DNA from: Closterium sp. NIES-65
Taxonomy: Eukaryota > Streptophyta > Zygnematophyceae > Desmidiales > Closteriaceae
Direction: 5' to 3'
DNA length: 64,000 nucleotides
Assembly (NCBI GenBank): GCA_948144175.1
Contig: CANXME010000532.1
Span: 501,001 to 565,000, forward strand
Part shown: piece by piece, positions 42,801 to 54,506 of the stretch
Layout: every line of letters begins with the position of its first letter
Position numbering within the stretch: position 1 is the stretch's first letter
The notes under the pieces: model-generated
What the model saw: the letters and a program-made list of their open reading frames with translations, nothing else
Database searches by the model: none
What the model was told of the DNA's origin: nothing
Translations under genes and position numbers: made by a program

Positions 42801-44800
42801 TCAAGAGGAGAGCAAGTGAGGCAAGACAGGCACAAGACCCAGCTGGGTGCAGAAGCGCTGATGGTCACAAGGCGCAAGTGCCTTGGTGAACACATCAGCA
42901 GTGTTGGCCTCAGAGGCCACGTACGCAAGTCGCAACTGACTACGCTGCTGCAACTCACGAGCAAGGAAGTAGCGGAGAGCAATGTGCTTCGTTCTGTGCT
43001 CCAATCGCTGCTCTCGACACAAGGCCAGCATAGCCTTGTTGTCTACGTACAGCACTGGAGGAGAACGAGGCGGCTCTCCAAGGTCAGTCAGCAGGTAGGT
43101 GAGCCAGCGAAGCTCCTGTGCAGCCATGGCTCCGGCGTAGATCTCAGCCTCACAACTGGAGCCGAGAACCAAAGACGAGCGAGTAGACCGCCACGAGACA
43201 GAGCCGGAACCAAGGCTGAAGGTGTAACCCTGTGACGACCGCTGCGTAGCCTGGTCGTCAGCCCAAGAAGCGTCCGCGTGGCCGGTAAGGACCACTGCAC
43301 TCCGCCCTCCAAGCACTAGCCCCATGCCTGACGTACTGCACAGGTAGCGCAATACCCTCTTCGCTGCAGCCATGTGCTCCGGTCTGTGTCTCCCAGGAGC
43401 AACATAGCGTGCAAGAATGCTCAGAGGGTATGCAAGGTCAGGTCGTGTGCAGGTCATCAGGTACATGAGGCAGCCAACAAGCTCTGCATACGGACCACTC
43501 GACTCTACGGACTCATCCGAAGGCAGAGCTGAGAGTGAGTGGCGAGTAGGCAGAGGAGTGGCCTGAGGCGAGGAGTACGTGAAGCCGAAGCGCTGAAGGA
43601 CCTGCTGCACCATGTGTGACTGAGTCAAGGTAATGGTGCGGCGTGCTCTGTCCCGAGTGATCTGCAAGCCAAGGTAGCTGCGCAGTTCACCCAGGTCTGT
43701 GCACGTGTGTCTCTTCAGCAGCTCGGACTTCACGTAGGCGAGTCCAGCAGTGTCCGCTGTGGCAAAGACCAAGTCGTCGACGTACACGAGGATGTAGAAC
43801 GGCGGCAGGGAAGTGTCGGTGCGAAGAAACAGCGACGGGTCAGCAGTAGAAGGAGCAAACCCAAGAGCCGCAAGCGTAGTCCTCAGTGTGTCGTGCCACT
43901 CACGCGGTGCTTGGTGGAGACCGTAGACTGGCCGTCTGAGGCTCCACTGGGTGCCAGGAGGGAAAGTCCCAGTGAAGCCAGGTGGACGGCGAAGCCAGAT
44001 CTCCTCGTGCAGGCTACCCTGCAAGAACGCAGTGCTGAAGTCGAGAGAGTGAAGCTCGTAGTCGCGCTGAGCGGCTATGTGCAGCAGCACCCGAAGAGTA
44101 GTCATCTTCGGGGTGGGAGAGAAGGTCTGAAAGTAGTCAACTCCCTGCCGCTGACTGAAGCCACGAGCAACGTACCGTGCCTTGAAGACAGGTGGAGAGC
44201 CCGGCGGCCGCTTCACCCTGAAGATCCACATGCCACTGACGATGTTCGCCCCAGGAGGGGGAACTGCGTCAACGTAGGTGCCTGTGGACTTCCAGGAAGC
44301 CATCTCTGCATCCATGGCTGCCTGCCACTGAGAGGAGTAGGGGCCCTCTACGGCCTCCGCGTAAGAACGCGGAGTCGGGATGTCTAGTGCATCCGGGTCT
44401 CCCTCAGGGGCAAGCAGTACAGACGCGAGATGAGGTGAAGCAGCCGCTAGACACTGTAACTCCTCCTGCCTGTCCTCTAGGACGTCCGTGCCAAGAGCAC
44501 ACTCACCCCCGACGGACGGAGGACAGACAGACGCAGACTCAGTAACGAGACTAGCAGCGTAGTCGAGACGACAGCGAGCAGCAAAGTCGACGAGCTCAGC
44601 GACTAGAGCAGACGCAGCAGTGGACTCAAAAGAGGGGTCAGTGACGACAGTAGCAAGCAGACGCGTGACAGTAGGACTGGCAGCGCGAAGAGAGTCCGAC
44701 TCAGGGTCGGCAAGCGCAGGAAGAGAGGACTCAGGAGGAGAAGGCAAAGGGGCACGCAGAGGAGCAGTGGACGGACGCAGAGACATCCGGTGCGTGCCAG
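42801..44800 (-). mobile_element. Copia B2 reverse transcriptase and RNase H block
   Basis: Fossil coding block with the same motif order as B1: WIFRVKRPPGSPPVFKARY, LDFSTAFLQGSLHEEIW, YVDDLVFATAD, TGHADASWADDQAT, EHRTKHIALRYFL and ANTADVFTKAL. It is almost identical to B1. Confidence 0.9.
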
Positions 44801-44959
44801 GGACAGGAGGAGGACGCTGACGCGAACCGCGACCACTAGCGCGAGCAGCACGAACAGGCGACGCGGGACGAGACGCAGGCTCACGACGCTCAGCAAGACC
44901 TCCAGTAGGACCAGTGTAAGGAGAGGGAGCAGGCAGTGGAGAGGAAGGCTCCAGTAGGG

Positions 44960-46900
44960 ACTACGACTGGACAGGTGGTGGACCCTCTACTGGAGGAGAA
45001 AGACCAAGAACCTGCTGAAGGAGCGGAACAAAGTATGGCCGAGGCCGCGCGGCAGCTCCAGTCTCAGCAGGGACAGCACCAGCACCCTCAGCGACAGCAC
45101 CAGCGCCACCCACACCTCCAGCGGCAGGACCAACAGCAGCAGGCTCAGCACGAACGCCCTCAGCAGCTCCAGCTCCAGGAGGACCCGCAGGTCCAGCAGC
45201 TCCGGGACCGGCAGCACCCGCACCCTCGACGATCGAAGAAGCTCCAGCTCCAGCTCCAGTAGCACCTCCAGACTCAGCAGCACGCCTCCAGCGGCGAGCG
45301 AACCACTCGCGCAGCTCCTGTGGAGAGAGGGGCTCCCGGCGAGACGCAGCAGCAGGAGAAACCCCAGGCTCAGCAGCTCCAGACGCAGCACCCCCAGGCT
45401 CAGCAGCTCCCAGCTCAGCACCCCCAGGCTCAGCAGCTCCCGACCCAGCAACCCCAGACCCAGCACCTCCAGGCACAGCACCCCCCGGCTCAGCACCCCC
45501 AGGCTCCGCACCCACCGCAGTAGCACCCTCAGGCCCAGCACCCCCAGCAGTAGCACCCCCAGGCACAGCACCCCCGCGCACAGTACCCCCAGAGTCAGCA
45601 CCCCCAGGCTCAGCACCCGCAGCAGGACCAGAGTCACCAGTAACCTCGACCGGGTCAACGGCGTCTACCTGGGACACACCTGAGGGGGCAGGAACCTGAG
45701 GGGGGAGGGGGTCTACCGGGGGGGGAACCGACACAAGGAAGTCCGGGGGAGGGGGGAGGGAAGGAGTGCGGTAGGGGAAGAGACGGTAGAAGGGGACTGA
45801 CTCGTCGAACGTGATGTCCTGGGAGGACAGAACACGACGAGAGGAGGGGTGGTAAAACTGCCACCCTGGGGCGTCAGTGGGGAAGCCAAGAAAGACACAG
45901 GGAGCAGCACGAGGGGACAGCTTGTCCGCAGACAAGTCGCGGACAAACGCCCGAGATCCCCAGACACGGAACACTGACGAATCGCCAACCTTCCCTGTCC
46001 ACAGCAAGACTGGGGACATCGCAGGCCGAGAGACCCGGGGGTGAAGGTTGAGCCGATGCGCCGCGTACCTCACCGCAAACGGCCACAGAAAATGGGGGGC
46101 AGCCGCATGCATCATGGACGTACGAGCGACATCCATGACCATGCCAATGCGGCGCTCAGCAATCCCATTTTGCTGTGGTGAGTCCGGAAGCGTGAAGGTC
46201 TGGCGGATCCCCCGTGCACGACAGTAGTCTCGCAGAAGGCGAGAAGAGAACTCTCCGCCTCTGTCAGAGTGCAGACGCAGAACAGGAAAGTCCGAGCCGA
46301 AGCTCTTCCTGAGCTGGAGACGAGCCTCGCGGATCCAGTCGATCAGCACCTCAGTGACCGCACCCTTGCTGCGCAAGGGGAGGACTGTGGTGTAACGCGA
46401 GTAGTCGTCAACCACCAACAGGAAGTATCGCTCGTAACCCTGCCCTCGGACGGGGGCTGGGCCCCACACATCCATGTGAAGCGTCTGCAGGGGAGCCTCT
46501 GTCGAGGGGAAGTGGGAGGAGTGAGGAGTAGCCCGGAGGCGACCCTCGACACAGGGGACACAGGAAGGTCCTGGCCCGGAGGGGAGAGGAGGGAGAGACT
46601 GGGGAAGACCAGAGACAAGGACACGGGAAGCCATGCTCCGAAGACGGGGCAAGGAGGGGTGGCCAAGACGGTGGTGCCACAGGAGAGTCTCGTGAGACAG
46701 GAGGCGACAAGAACAGGGGGCAGACTCAGGACCTGACCGGGACGCAGCAACAAGTACCTGACCCGACGCAGCCACCTGACCAGACGCAGGGACAGGAGGA
46801 GACTCAACGGTCAGGGTGTAGAGACTCGACCCCGGCCGACGCGAGAACGTGGCCAGGTGTCGGCCTGTGCGAGCCTCCGTGCAGTGGGTCACCCGCTGAC
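44960..46900 (-). mobile_element. Copia B2 integrase block and Ala/Gly-rich linker
   Basis: Fossil coding block. It has the GAG-pre-integrase finger (WHHRLGHPSLPRLRSM), the integrase core (LHMDVWGPAP, LRLHSDRGGEFSS, SPQQNGIAERRIGM), then a GGAEP-type pentapeptide array (about 45360-45640) and one copy of REPLSPQELREWFARRW near 45290-45345. Confidence 0.88.
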
Positions 46901-46909
46901 GCGCAGGAG

Positions 46910-48731
46910 TGAACTAGTGAACACCCCCATCCTGCAGGTCCGCTCCACTCACCAAGTTCGTAGAGAACGAGGGAAGGTACAGACCCGACAGGGTGCCCGA
47001 AGGGGCAGCCGGACACGGGAGGACAGTGGAGAAGTGAGACAGGACAGGACCCCCAGAGGGGTCAGCAAGGGAGACCGCAACCGGCCTGGCGAGCGGCGAA
47101 AGGGTAGTGCGGTCTCGAAAGAAGGAGCGAGAAGCTCCGGAGTCAAGTGTGAAAGTGAGGGAGGACGAGGACGACTCAGTACCTGAGAACGCAGTCTCAC
47201 CAGTACCTGAGAGCGCAGACGCACTGGCACCTAGAGCAGCAGCCTCACAAGTACCTAGCGCAGCAGTACCAATGCCCGGGTCGGGCTGGAAACACCGGTA
47301 ACCCTCATTCTCCTCACTATAATCCACAACATACATAGCAGTAAGGATAGCATCAAAATCAAGATCAAAGATCGCTACACCAGCCCTGAGAAGCTCATCC
47401 CAGCGAGGGATCTCACTAGCCCCAGGGAACTGCTGACGCCAAGCGTCCGTCAGGCGGCCAAAGCAGCGCTGGGTGGCGTGGGCACCCCCACACTGCTCAC
47501 CCGCGCGGTCGCCGGAACGAAGAACGTAGGTGCAGGGACCAGTACCCCCACCCCTCTGACGCCCAGCGTACCACTCACGAAGCTGCTGAGGCGAAGGGAT
47601 GTCCCGTGAGTGCTGCTGCTCCTGCCGGTGCGAGCGTTGGCCACCACCACCGCCGCTACGCTGCTGGGTACCACCCCGACCAGCTCCACCTCCTCCACCA
47701 CTACTGCCTCCGCCGCTGTCGCCTCCACTGCCTCCACCTCCGCCGCCTCCACCTCCGCCGCTGCCTCCACCACCACCGCTGGCACCACCACCACCGTCTC
47801 CGCCGCTGCTGCCACCACCACCACCACCACCCCCGCCACTAGTCCCGCCGCCACCCCCACTCCCTCCGCCGCCACCGCCGCCACCGCCACCGCCCCCCCC
47901 AGCTCCACCCGCGCCCTTGCCTCCCTTGCCCTTGCTGGAGCGACGTCTCCCACTAGGGGCGGACGCCGCGCCGACCGACTCAAGACCAAGCAGGTCGGCA
48001 GCAGCAGCAGAGGCAACAGAGGGCAGCAAGGGGGAAGGAGAGCACCCCTCAAAGATGGGGGTGCGAGGGTCACCACGAGAAGCACCTACAGCGACTATGC
48101 TCTTCTCCGCTGCAAGGAGGGCCTTCTCGAGGAGGTCGACGGTGAGAGTGGTGGGACAGACTGCGAGAAAGTGGTCCCTGACAACGCGAAGGGAGTCAGG
48201 GAGGCGCGCGACTACGTAGTAGAGAGCGATGTACATGGGAGGGGGGTTCCTAGCGCAGAACTCAGCAGGATGGGCGGCGCGGTAGCGAGTGTCACTAGTG
48301 CGGAGGTGCGTAATGAGGTCAGCGACAGTGGGAAAGGCAGAGAGGTCAGGAAAGAGGTAGGGAAGCATGAGACGGCTCAGTGCAGCAGTGGCAGGGGAGG
48401 AGTAGCGCGCAACTACAGCGTCGTACAAGGTCTGAGCACTCTTGTACTGACTAAAGTGCGCACGCTCAGAGGTAGGGAGGTGGCGACGCACAGCAAGACG
48501 TGCAGCAGCATCGCGGGTGGCCCACTTAGAGCAGACAGCGGGATCAGCATCAGCAGCAAGAGCAGGAGAGGCGCCAGAGGTGAGGTCAAAGAGAGAAAGG
48601 TCATCAGCCCTGTCGCACTGTAAGAACAGCTGCAGGTCGTCTAGCCAGACCTCAAAATCAATGGCGCGACCCTCAGCGTCAAAAGCTAGGACACTAGGGG
48701 TAGCCATGACGACGACTGTGAAGCAGTGCAA
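46910..48731 (-). mobile_element. Copia B2 gag and protease block
   Basis: Fossil coding block. Gag has the copia gag_2-type fold region (DLQLFLQCDRADDLSLFDL, LPTSERAHFSQYKSAQ, LPDSLRVVRDHFL) followed by a long glycine run (47660-47920), DIPSPQQLREWYAGRQ, a Cys/His segment (CTYVL...GEQCGG...HATQRCF) and the protease site TLDSGASRSFF. Confidence 0.88.
47640..47925 (-). repeat. Glycine-coding (GGY)n tract in B2 gag
   Basis: A low-complexity CCRCCNCCACC array codes for about 90 nearly continuous Gly/Ser residues on the minus strand. A similar, shorter tract is at 62030-62225 in D2. Confidence 0.85.
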
Positions 48732-48824
48732 GCAGTAGGGGGGAGAGCACGCAGTGACAGTGGGACTGTGCTCACCAGGCAGGGCAGGTCGCGCAGCTCG
48801 ACAGAAAAGCAGAACGGCGACCGG

Positions 48825-49639
48825 GCGGCTCGGGTGTACAGCGGATCGGCTCCCGGGCGGCTCGACGGCAGGGCGGCTCGGGTGCAGGGCGGCTCGGCTC
48901 CCGGGCGGCTCGGCTGCAGGGCGGCTCGGGTGCAGGGCGGCTCGGCTCCCGGGCGGCTCGGCTGCAGGGCGGCTCGGGTCCCGGGCTGCTCGGCGACAGG
49001 CGGCTCGGGTCGCGTAGAAGTGAGACGGGGCGGGGCCGCGTCAGGGCCGGCGGTAGGGCCGCGTAGGAGCCGGGGCAGGGCCGCGAAGGAGCCGGGGCGG
49101 GGCCGTGATAGGAGCCGGGGCAGGGCCGAGTAGGAGGCCGGTGGTGGGGCCGCTTAAGGGGCCGGCTGCGGGGCCGAGTAGGAGCCAGCTGCGGGGCCGC
49201 GTGAGAGCCGGCGCGGGGCCGCGTAGGAGCCGGCGGCGTGGCCGCGTCAGGGCCGCGTAAGGGGGGGGGGCCGGCGCGGGGCCGCGTAAGAGCCGCGTAG
49301 GAGCCGGCGCGGAGCCGCGTAGGGGCCGGGGACGGGCCGCGTAAGGAGCCGGCGCGGGGCCGCGTAGGAGCTGGCGGCGTGGCCGCGTAAGGGCCGCGTA
49401 AGGGCCGCGTAAGGGGCCGGCGCGGGGCCGCGTAAGGAGCCGGCGGCGTGGCCGCGTAAGGGCCGCGTAAGGGGCCGGCGCGGGGCCGCGTAAGGGCCGC
49501 GTAGGAGGCGACGCGGGGCCGCGTAAGGGCCGGGGCGGGGCCGCGTAAGGAGCAGGCGGCGGGGCCGCGTAAGGAGCAGGGCGGGGCCGCGACAGAGTGG
49601 GCGGCGAGGCCGCAGGGGAGAGGGCGACTCGAGGGGTCG

Positions 49640-49640
<1 letters not shown>
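48825..49640 (-). repeat. GC-rich leader minisatellite of copia B2
   Basis: Two modules: GGGCGGCTCGG(CTCCC/GTGCA) units at about 48825-49015, then GGGGCCGCGTAAGGGCCGG-type units to about 49600. No coding content. It lies in the 5' leader. Confidence 0.85.

Positions 49641-49641
<1 letters not shown>

Positions 49642-49684
<43 letters not shown>
49642..49684 (+). repeat. Poly(A) run of 43
   Basis: An uninterrupted A run (T on the element's own strand) in the B2 leader. At the same place B1 has only nine T (around 14636-14644). Confidence 0.9.
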
Positions 49685-49686
<2 letters not shown>

Positions 49687-49756
49687 GCGCCTCGGGGGCG
49701 CGCTTCGGTGGGCCCAAAAAAAAATTTCGGTCCTGGAGGGACCTAGCTCTATACCA

Positions 49757-49894
49757 TGTGTAAATGAGTAAGCAGGAATGAGGTGAACTATGAATGAAAG
49801 CAGTACAAATGTGAAACCCTAACTGGGTTGTACCCCCTATGGGATACCCCACTACAGCCTACGCAGCAGTATAAGCTATAGATATGTTCTGACA
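49757..49894 (-). repeat. 5' LTR of copia B2
   Basis: 138 bp, one base different from 42454-42591 (AACCTACG against AGCCTACG). Confidence 0.9.
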
Positions 49895-49916
49895 CAATGA
49901 ATCGAAGTAGCGAGAA

Positions 49917-50131
49917 TGTCAGATTATAATGCATGTCTAGTCTGTAGTGGGGTACTCAAAAGTGAGTATAACCCTTTTAGGGCTTACTACTTGTATCCCC
50001 CTCCTTCCTAGTTTCACCATTCTCCTTCCACAATTCTCTCGACATTTTCCTTACACCCTACACCCTCGAACTTCACCAAGTCACCTAAGCTACTATGGCT
50101 CCTAAGCCAAACTCTCGCTAGTTTCTCAACA
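49917..50131 (+). mobile_element. Solo LTR of a copia element related to B/D/E
   Basis: 215 bp, TGTCAGATTATAATG...TTTCTCAACA, with GAGAA on both sides (49912-49916 and 50132-50136). The inner part (GTAGTGGGGTACTC...CTACTTGTAT) resembles B-type LTRs on the same strand. No internal region remains, as after LTR-LTR recombination. Confidence 0.78.
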
Positions 50132-50136
50132 GAGAA

Positions 50137-50517
50137 TTGCACTAAGGTGTCAAACGAGTACCAAATGTAAGCGAAGGCATGAGAAAACATTTATACGCGA
50201 AACATGCAAACGGTAACGCAGTGCGTGCGAGCTAGCTAGTGCTACGCTGGAAGCGAGGCTCGGACTAGTCTTGAAGCGTAGGCCGACACGGCCAGGCCAG
50301 CAGTGCAAGGTTTGGTGAAACAGTGCGCGCAAAGTCTGCGAAGCCCCGTTAGCAGTAACGGGCGAACAACGGCTGCTGCTGTACGCGATGTTGCAGGGTG
50401 CGCTAAGGAACATCGAGAAAATTCCTTACACTACCCCCCCCCCCCCCCCTCAAGAAGCCCCCTCCGCTACACGAGTGCGTGTATATCGCGGAAGCCCCCG
50501 CTCCTCAGGTACACTTG
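50137..50517 (-). mobile_element. Second chromovirus: 3' LTR end, purine tract and pol tail (fragment)
   Basis: On the minus strand a G-rich tract (complement at 50431-50451) is followed by TGTAAGGAATTTTC, the start of an LTR, in the same arrangement as in the first chromovirus. The other edge of this LTR is unclear because B2 and a solo LTR lie there. The short stretch 50451-50517 is the tail between pol and the tract. The matching chromodomain piece lies across copia A2 at 56231-56357. It is a fragment. Confidence 0.55.
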
Positions 50518-50941
50518 TGTTGGGCTGAAAAGCCCTAGGATCTTTGTAGAGTTAAAGTCTGAGTAAGTGATGTAATAGCGGAAGCGTTGAATAAAGTCCT
50601 TGAACCACCTTGCGCTAGTATGTGAGGGCAAAGTAAGTTGATTAGAGCAAAGAGATACGGGAATAAATATATGAGTACAAAGAATATGAAGAGACATTAT
50701 GACTACTTTACTGTTGCGGTTCGATATAGTGCGACTCGGGCAGCTGCTCAATGTCGATTCAGTTGTGTGTCCTTGCTGTCGCGCTGCGTCAGGTCAAAGG
50801 TCGCTGACCTTTGACTTTCTCGTAACCTCCAGCGGTTACGTTAACTTCCGAGGGTTGACTCGCGTTGCTTCGATTTGTGCTGCTGCGCTTGTGTCTTGAG
50901 TTCTGACACGACAGAGGCGCTTAAACTATTTGTTCCCAACA
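50518..50941 (-). repeat. 3' LTR of copia A2
   Basis: Matches 6281-6704 over its full 424 bp. Confidence 0.85.
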
Positions 50942-50949
50942 CTCCCCTT

Positions 50950-52900
50950 CGCTTCTGGAGTGTCGCTGATGGTGACGTGGCTTTGTCCAGTCAGCAGCAT
51001 GCAGTACTCGAACTTCTGTTTTCCGAGCTTCTTGGTCAAGTAGTCAGCTGCCATCTCGGACGTGGGACAGTAGGATAGTTTAAGTTTCCCTTTCTTGATC
51101 TCGTCCTTCACGAAGAAGTATCGCAGGGCGATATGCTTCGTTCTGTTCGCGAATCCGCTCTTGTTGGCGATGCGAATTGCAGATTGGTTGTCGCAGAACA
51201 AAGTGAAGTTGGGTAACTCGGCTAACTTCGCTTCTTCCAGCAGCTCGCGAAGGTAGAGTCCTTCCTTGGTGGCTGAGCAGAGGGCGATATATTCTGCTTC
51301 AGCTGAAGAGAGAGCAATTAGTTCCTGCTTGCTCGATTGCTAGGAGATAGGTCCGATAGGTTTGAGGCGGTAGATGTAGCCAGTGCGGGAGCGCCTGTTA
51401 TCTGAGTCGCCGGCGTGATCGGCATCGACGTAACCGATTAGTTTCGTCGGCGTAGTTGCGTTTTTGTAGTACGTCAGGCCGATCGTTGCGCTGCTCACGA
51501 AATAGTGAAGAGCGCGGTTGAGTTCCGCTAGGTGTTCTGTTTCGGGCCTCTTGAGATAGGTAGCAAGTTGACTTGCGGAGTAGGACAGGTCTGGCCGGCA
51601 GGTGACGGCTGCGAAGAGGAGGCAGCCCAGTTTTCGCTGGTAGTCGCGTATTCTGGCGGTTTTGAGTAAGGCGGAGCTTCCTTTGCCATTCCCTGCCGTG
51701 TAGCGGTATGGCGTGGAGATAGTAGCGGGTGTGAGCGCGAAGCGTTTGGCGATGGTGTCGGCATCCTTTTCGGCGCTGAGGTGGATCGCGTTTTCTTCTT
51801 CGCGGATGTTGAGTCCGAGATACTGAGTGACGGTAGTGGAGACCGTGAGTGTGAGGTCCCTCTTCAGCTCCCTTTTGAACCAGGTAGTTATGTCGTCGGT
51901 AGAACCGATGTAGAGTAAATCGTCGACGTAGACGATAAGCAGAATGTAGTTGGCGTCTTTGGTGAGTCGGTACATGCCTTGGTCGTGAGGCAGTTGACGG
52001 AATCCGATGCGGGTGAGGCGGGTGTGTAGGTGCTGTTGCCACAGCCGTGGGGCCTGTTTGATTCCGTAGAGCGATTTCAGTAGCTGGCAAACCTGATTAG
52101 GTTCCCCGTGGGTACCATGTGGGAGCTCAACGAAGATTTCGGCGTCGACGGGTGCGTAGAGGAAGGCATTAGCAACGTCGATTTGCCGTAGTTTCCTTTT
52201 CTTCATGGCGGCGATCGCGAGGAGAATTCGGAGTGAGGTGTGTCGGCTAACCGGGGCGAATGTCTCGGTGAAGTCCCGTCCGTGTTCCTGATCGAATCCT
52301 CGCACGACCCAGCGTGCTTTGAACTTCTCGACTGTGCCGTCTGCCTTCGTTTTGATGCGGAAGACCCATTTCCCAGTGAGGATGGTCCTGTTCCTTGCCA
52401 CGCTAACTGGAACGAATTTCCAGGTGTTCCGTTCCTCCAAGGCCTTTAATTCTCTGTCCATGGCTTCACGCCATTTCTCCCTATGTTCCCCCCCCAGAGC
52501 CTGCTGAACCGTCGCAGGCTCTTCAGGAAGAGGATGGCCGTGGACTGCGGTGACGAGGCCGAGAATCTGCAGTCCAGTCTGTGAGTAGCGGGGGAGTGTT
52601 GTGTCCTCGGGATAAGCTGCTTCATCTCCCGTTTCTGGGTCGGTTATGAAATTCGGTCCTATTCTTTCTGCTTCGTTGGTGTTGACTGTCGCAGGTGTTA
52701 CGTAACCATTGTCGGCGAAGTGGTAGAAGACTTCGGTGTTGGCGCTTTCGCGAGGATTTTCTTCGTCCATGGGGACGTTGACGGAGCAGAATGGGAGGGG
52801 TCCGGCTTCTTCTGATGCGTTGTCGACGTTCTGCTCGTCCCAGTCTGCTTCGTCTGCGGCTGAGGCGAAGGCTCGGTCACCACGAAAGCCACCTGTGGGG
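50950..52900 (-). mobile_element. Copia A2 reverse transcriptase and RNase H block
   Basis: Fossil coding block, nearly the same as in A1: KWVFRIKTKADGTVEKF, FTETFAPVSRHTSLR, YGIKQAPRLWQQHL, YVDDLLYIGS, YVDADHAGDSDNRRS and the RNase H tail motifs (CDNQSAIRIANKS, ALRYFFVKDE). Confidence 0.85.
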
Positions 52901-52959
52901 TCCTAATTTTCGTGCAAGTTGGCGAGGTACGTCTGAAGCGTGAGTCGTTCGTGAAAGAT

Positions 52960-54497
52960 TGACAAAATTAGAAGAAAGAAAGAGGATTGAACTAGCAAGA
53001 ACGAGGATACAAATAGCAAACCCTAGAAGGGTTGTACTCGCTATAGAGCACCCCACTACAGGCTAGAACATAAGATAATATTCTAACACACCCCTATAGC
53101 CAAAGTGGGGTGTAATCAGCAGAGCAGGCAAAGCAGTACAAGCTCAGGGTGGATCACAATGTCACCACACAATCTGAGCACAAGTTCAAGAAGAAATAGT
53201 TTAGAGTTCACAATTATGAGCAAAGCTAGTGGTAGTCACAACGGCCAAGTGAGGAGGAGGAGAGAGAGTGAGGGGAGAGGAGATAGGAGGCGACGGCTGA
53301 AGCTGCAGACACACGGGCAACAGGAGGCAGACTGGCACAGCAGCTACCGGACTAAGCGCCCGGACTACAGGAGTAACAGGCCCCGCGGCTAAAGTAGCGG
53401 CAGACGAGCAACGGACCCACAGGCGGCTGGCGTAGAAGTCTAGCTCACTGGGCTACCGGGACAGCGCCCCGGACTACAGGTGCTGCGGACAATAGTACGG
53501 CAACCTCCATGCAGCTTCCCCAAACAGTCCCACCCCCCCTACACGCACCCGCTGCTACACTGCTAGCTCCACTCCCACGCACCCCCCTTAAACCCTAAAC
53601 CCCAGTCTCCCACACAACCACCCCCCTTAGCGACAGCTGCAGCAGTGGGAGACGAAGGAGGAGGAGGAGCAAAGGGAGGAAGGCACACCGGCCACCCCCA
53701 TACCCGACACCCCACCGCTCGCCCCTCAGGTCGCCTCGACAGGCGACGGGAAAAGGGGGGGGGGGAAGGCGGGGACGGGGCCGGGGCCGCGACGGGTAGG
53801 GCGACGGGCCGCATATAGTGCGGCGGTAGGGCCGCAGGTAGGGCGGCTGGTGGGCCGCAGGTAGGGCGGCGAGTGGCCGCAGGTAGGGCGGCTCGCGGGC
53901 CGCAGGTAGGGCGGCGGGTGGGCCGCGAAGGTAGGGCGACGGGTGGCCGCAGGTAGGGCGGCGGGTGGGCCGCGAAGGTAGGGCGACGGGTGGCCGCAGG
54001 TAGGGCGGCGGGTGGGCCGCGAAGGTAGGGCGGCGGGTGGCCGCGAAGGTAGGGCGGCGGGTGGGCCGCGAAGGTAGGGCGGCGGGCGGCCGCGACGGGC
54101 CGGGCAGCGGGGCCGCGACGGGTCCCCGTCGCCCGTCGCGGCGCCTCCAGAAGGCGACGCGACGAACGACGGGGCAGACGCCTGCCGCGCGTCTCGGGGC
54201 GCACAGCGGGCAGAGAACCGCCACGCGCCTCGGGGCGCACGGCGGGCAGAAAACCGCCGCGCGCCTCGGGGCGCACGGCGGGCAGAAAACCGCCGCGCGC
54301 CTCGGGGCGCACGGCGGGAAGGAAAAGTAGCAGCGGAAGCGAGGTGGTAACCCACCCACAGGATCGATCCAAGGGGATTGAAGAAAGAAAGAGGATTGAA
54401 CCAGCAAGAATGAGGATACAAATAGCAAACCCTAGAAGGGTTGTACTCGCTATAGAGCACCCCACTACAGGCTAGAACATAAGATAATATTCTGACA
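52960..54497 (-). mobile_element. Element C: 1.5-kb non-autonomous copia-type LTR element
   Basis: The LTRs are 52960-53088 (129 bp) and about 54379-54497. AAGAT flanks both ends (52955-52959 and 54498-54502). It lies inside the integrase region of A2. The interior keeps the 3' tail typical of B/D elements (GATCACAATGTCACCACA, purine tract GGCTATAGGGGTG on the minus strand) and a GC-rich leader array, but I see no gag or pol. It would have to be mobilised by proteins of a B/D-type relative. Confidence 0.85.
53810..54320 (-). repeat. Leader minisatellites of element C
   Basis: GGTAGGGCGGCGGGTGGGCCGC(GAA) units at about 53810-54100 and about four units of a 39-bp CGCGCCTCGGGGCGCACGGC-type repeat at about 54185-54320. 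Confidence 0.85.
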
Positions 54498-54506
54498 AAG
54501 ATCCCA

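Larger units (their letters stand above)
42454..49894 (-). mobile_element. Ty1/copia element B2, young, nearly whole
   Basis: LTRs are 138 bp each (42454-42591 and 49757-49894) with one difference seen. CAATG flanks both ends (42449-42453 and 49895-49899). The minus strand carries a TGGTATAGAGC PBS beside the 5' LTR and a TATGGGGGTG purine tract beside the 3' LTR. Parts in order are leader array, gag, protease, integrase, linker, RT and RNase H. It is broken with about two breaks. The interior is almost the same as B1, but the LTRs are clearly different from those of B1. Confidence 0.92.

Noticed and set aside
53563-54465. Several overlapping Arg/Pro-rich frames on the minus strand in element C
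   Set aside because: They translate the leader minisatellites; none shows a gag or pol motif.
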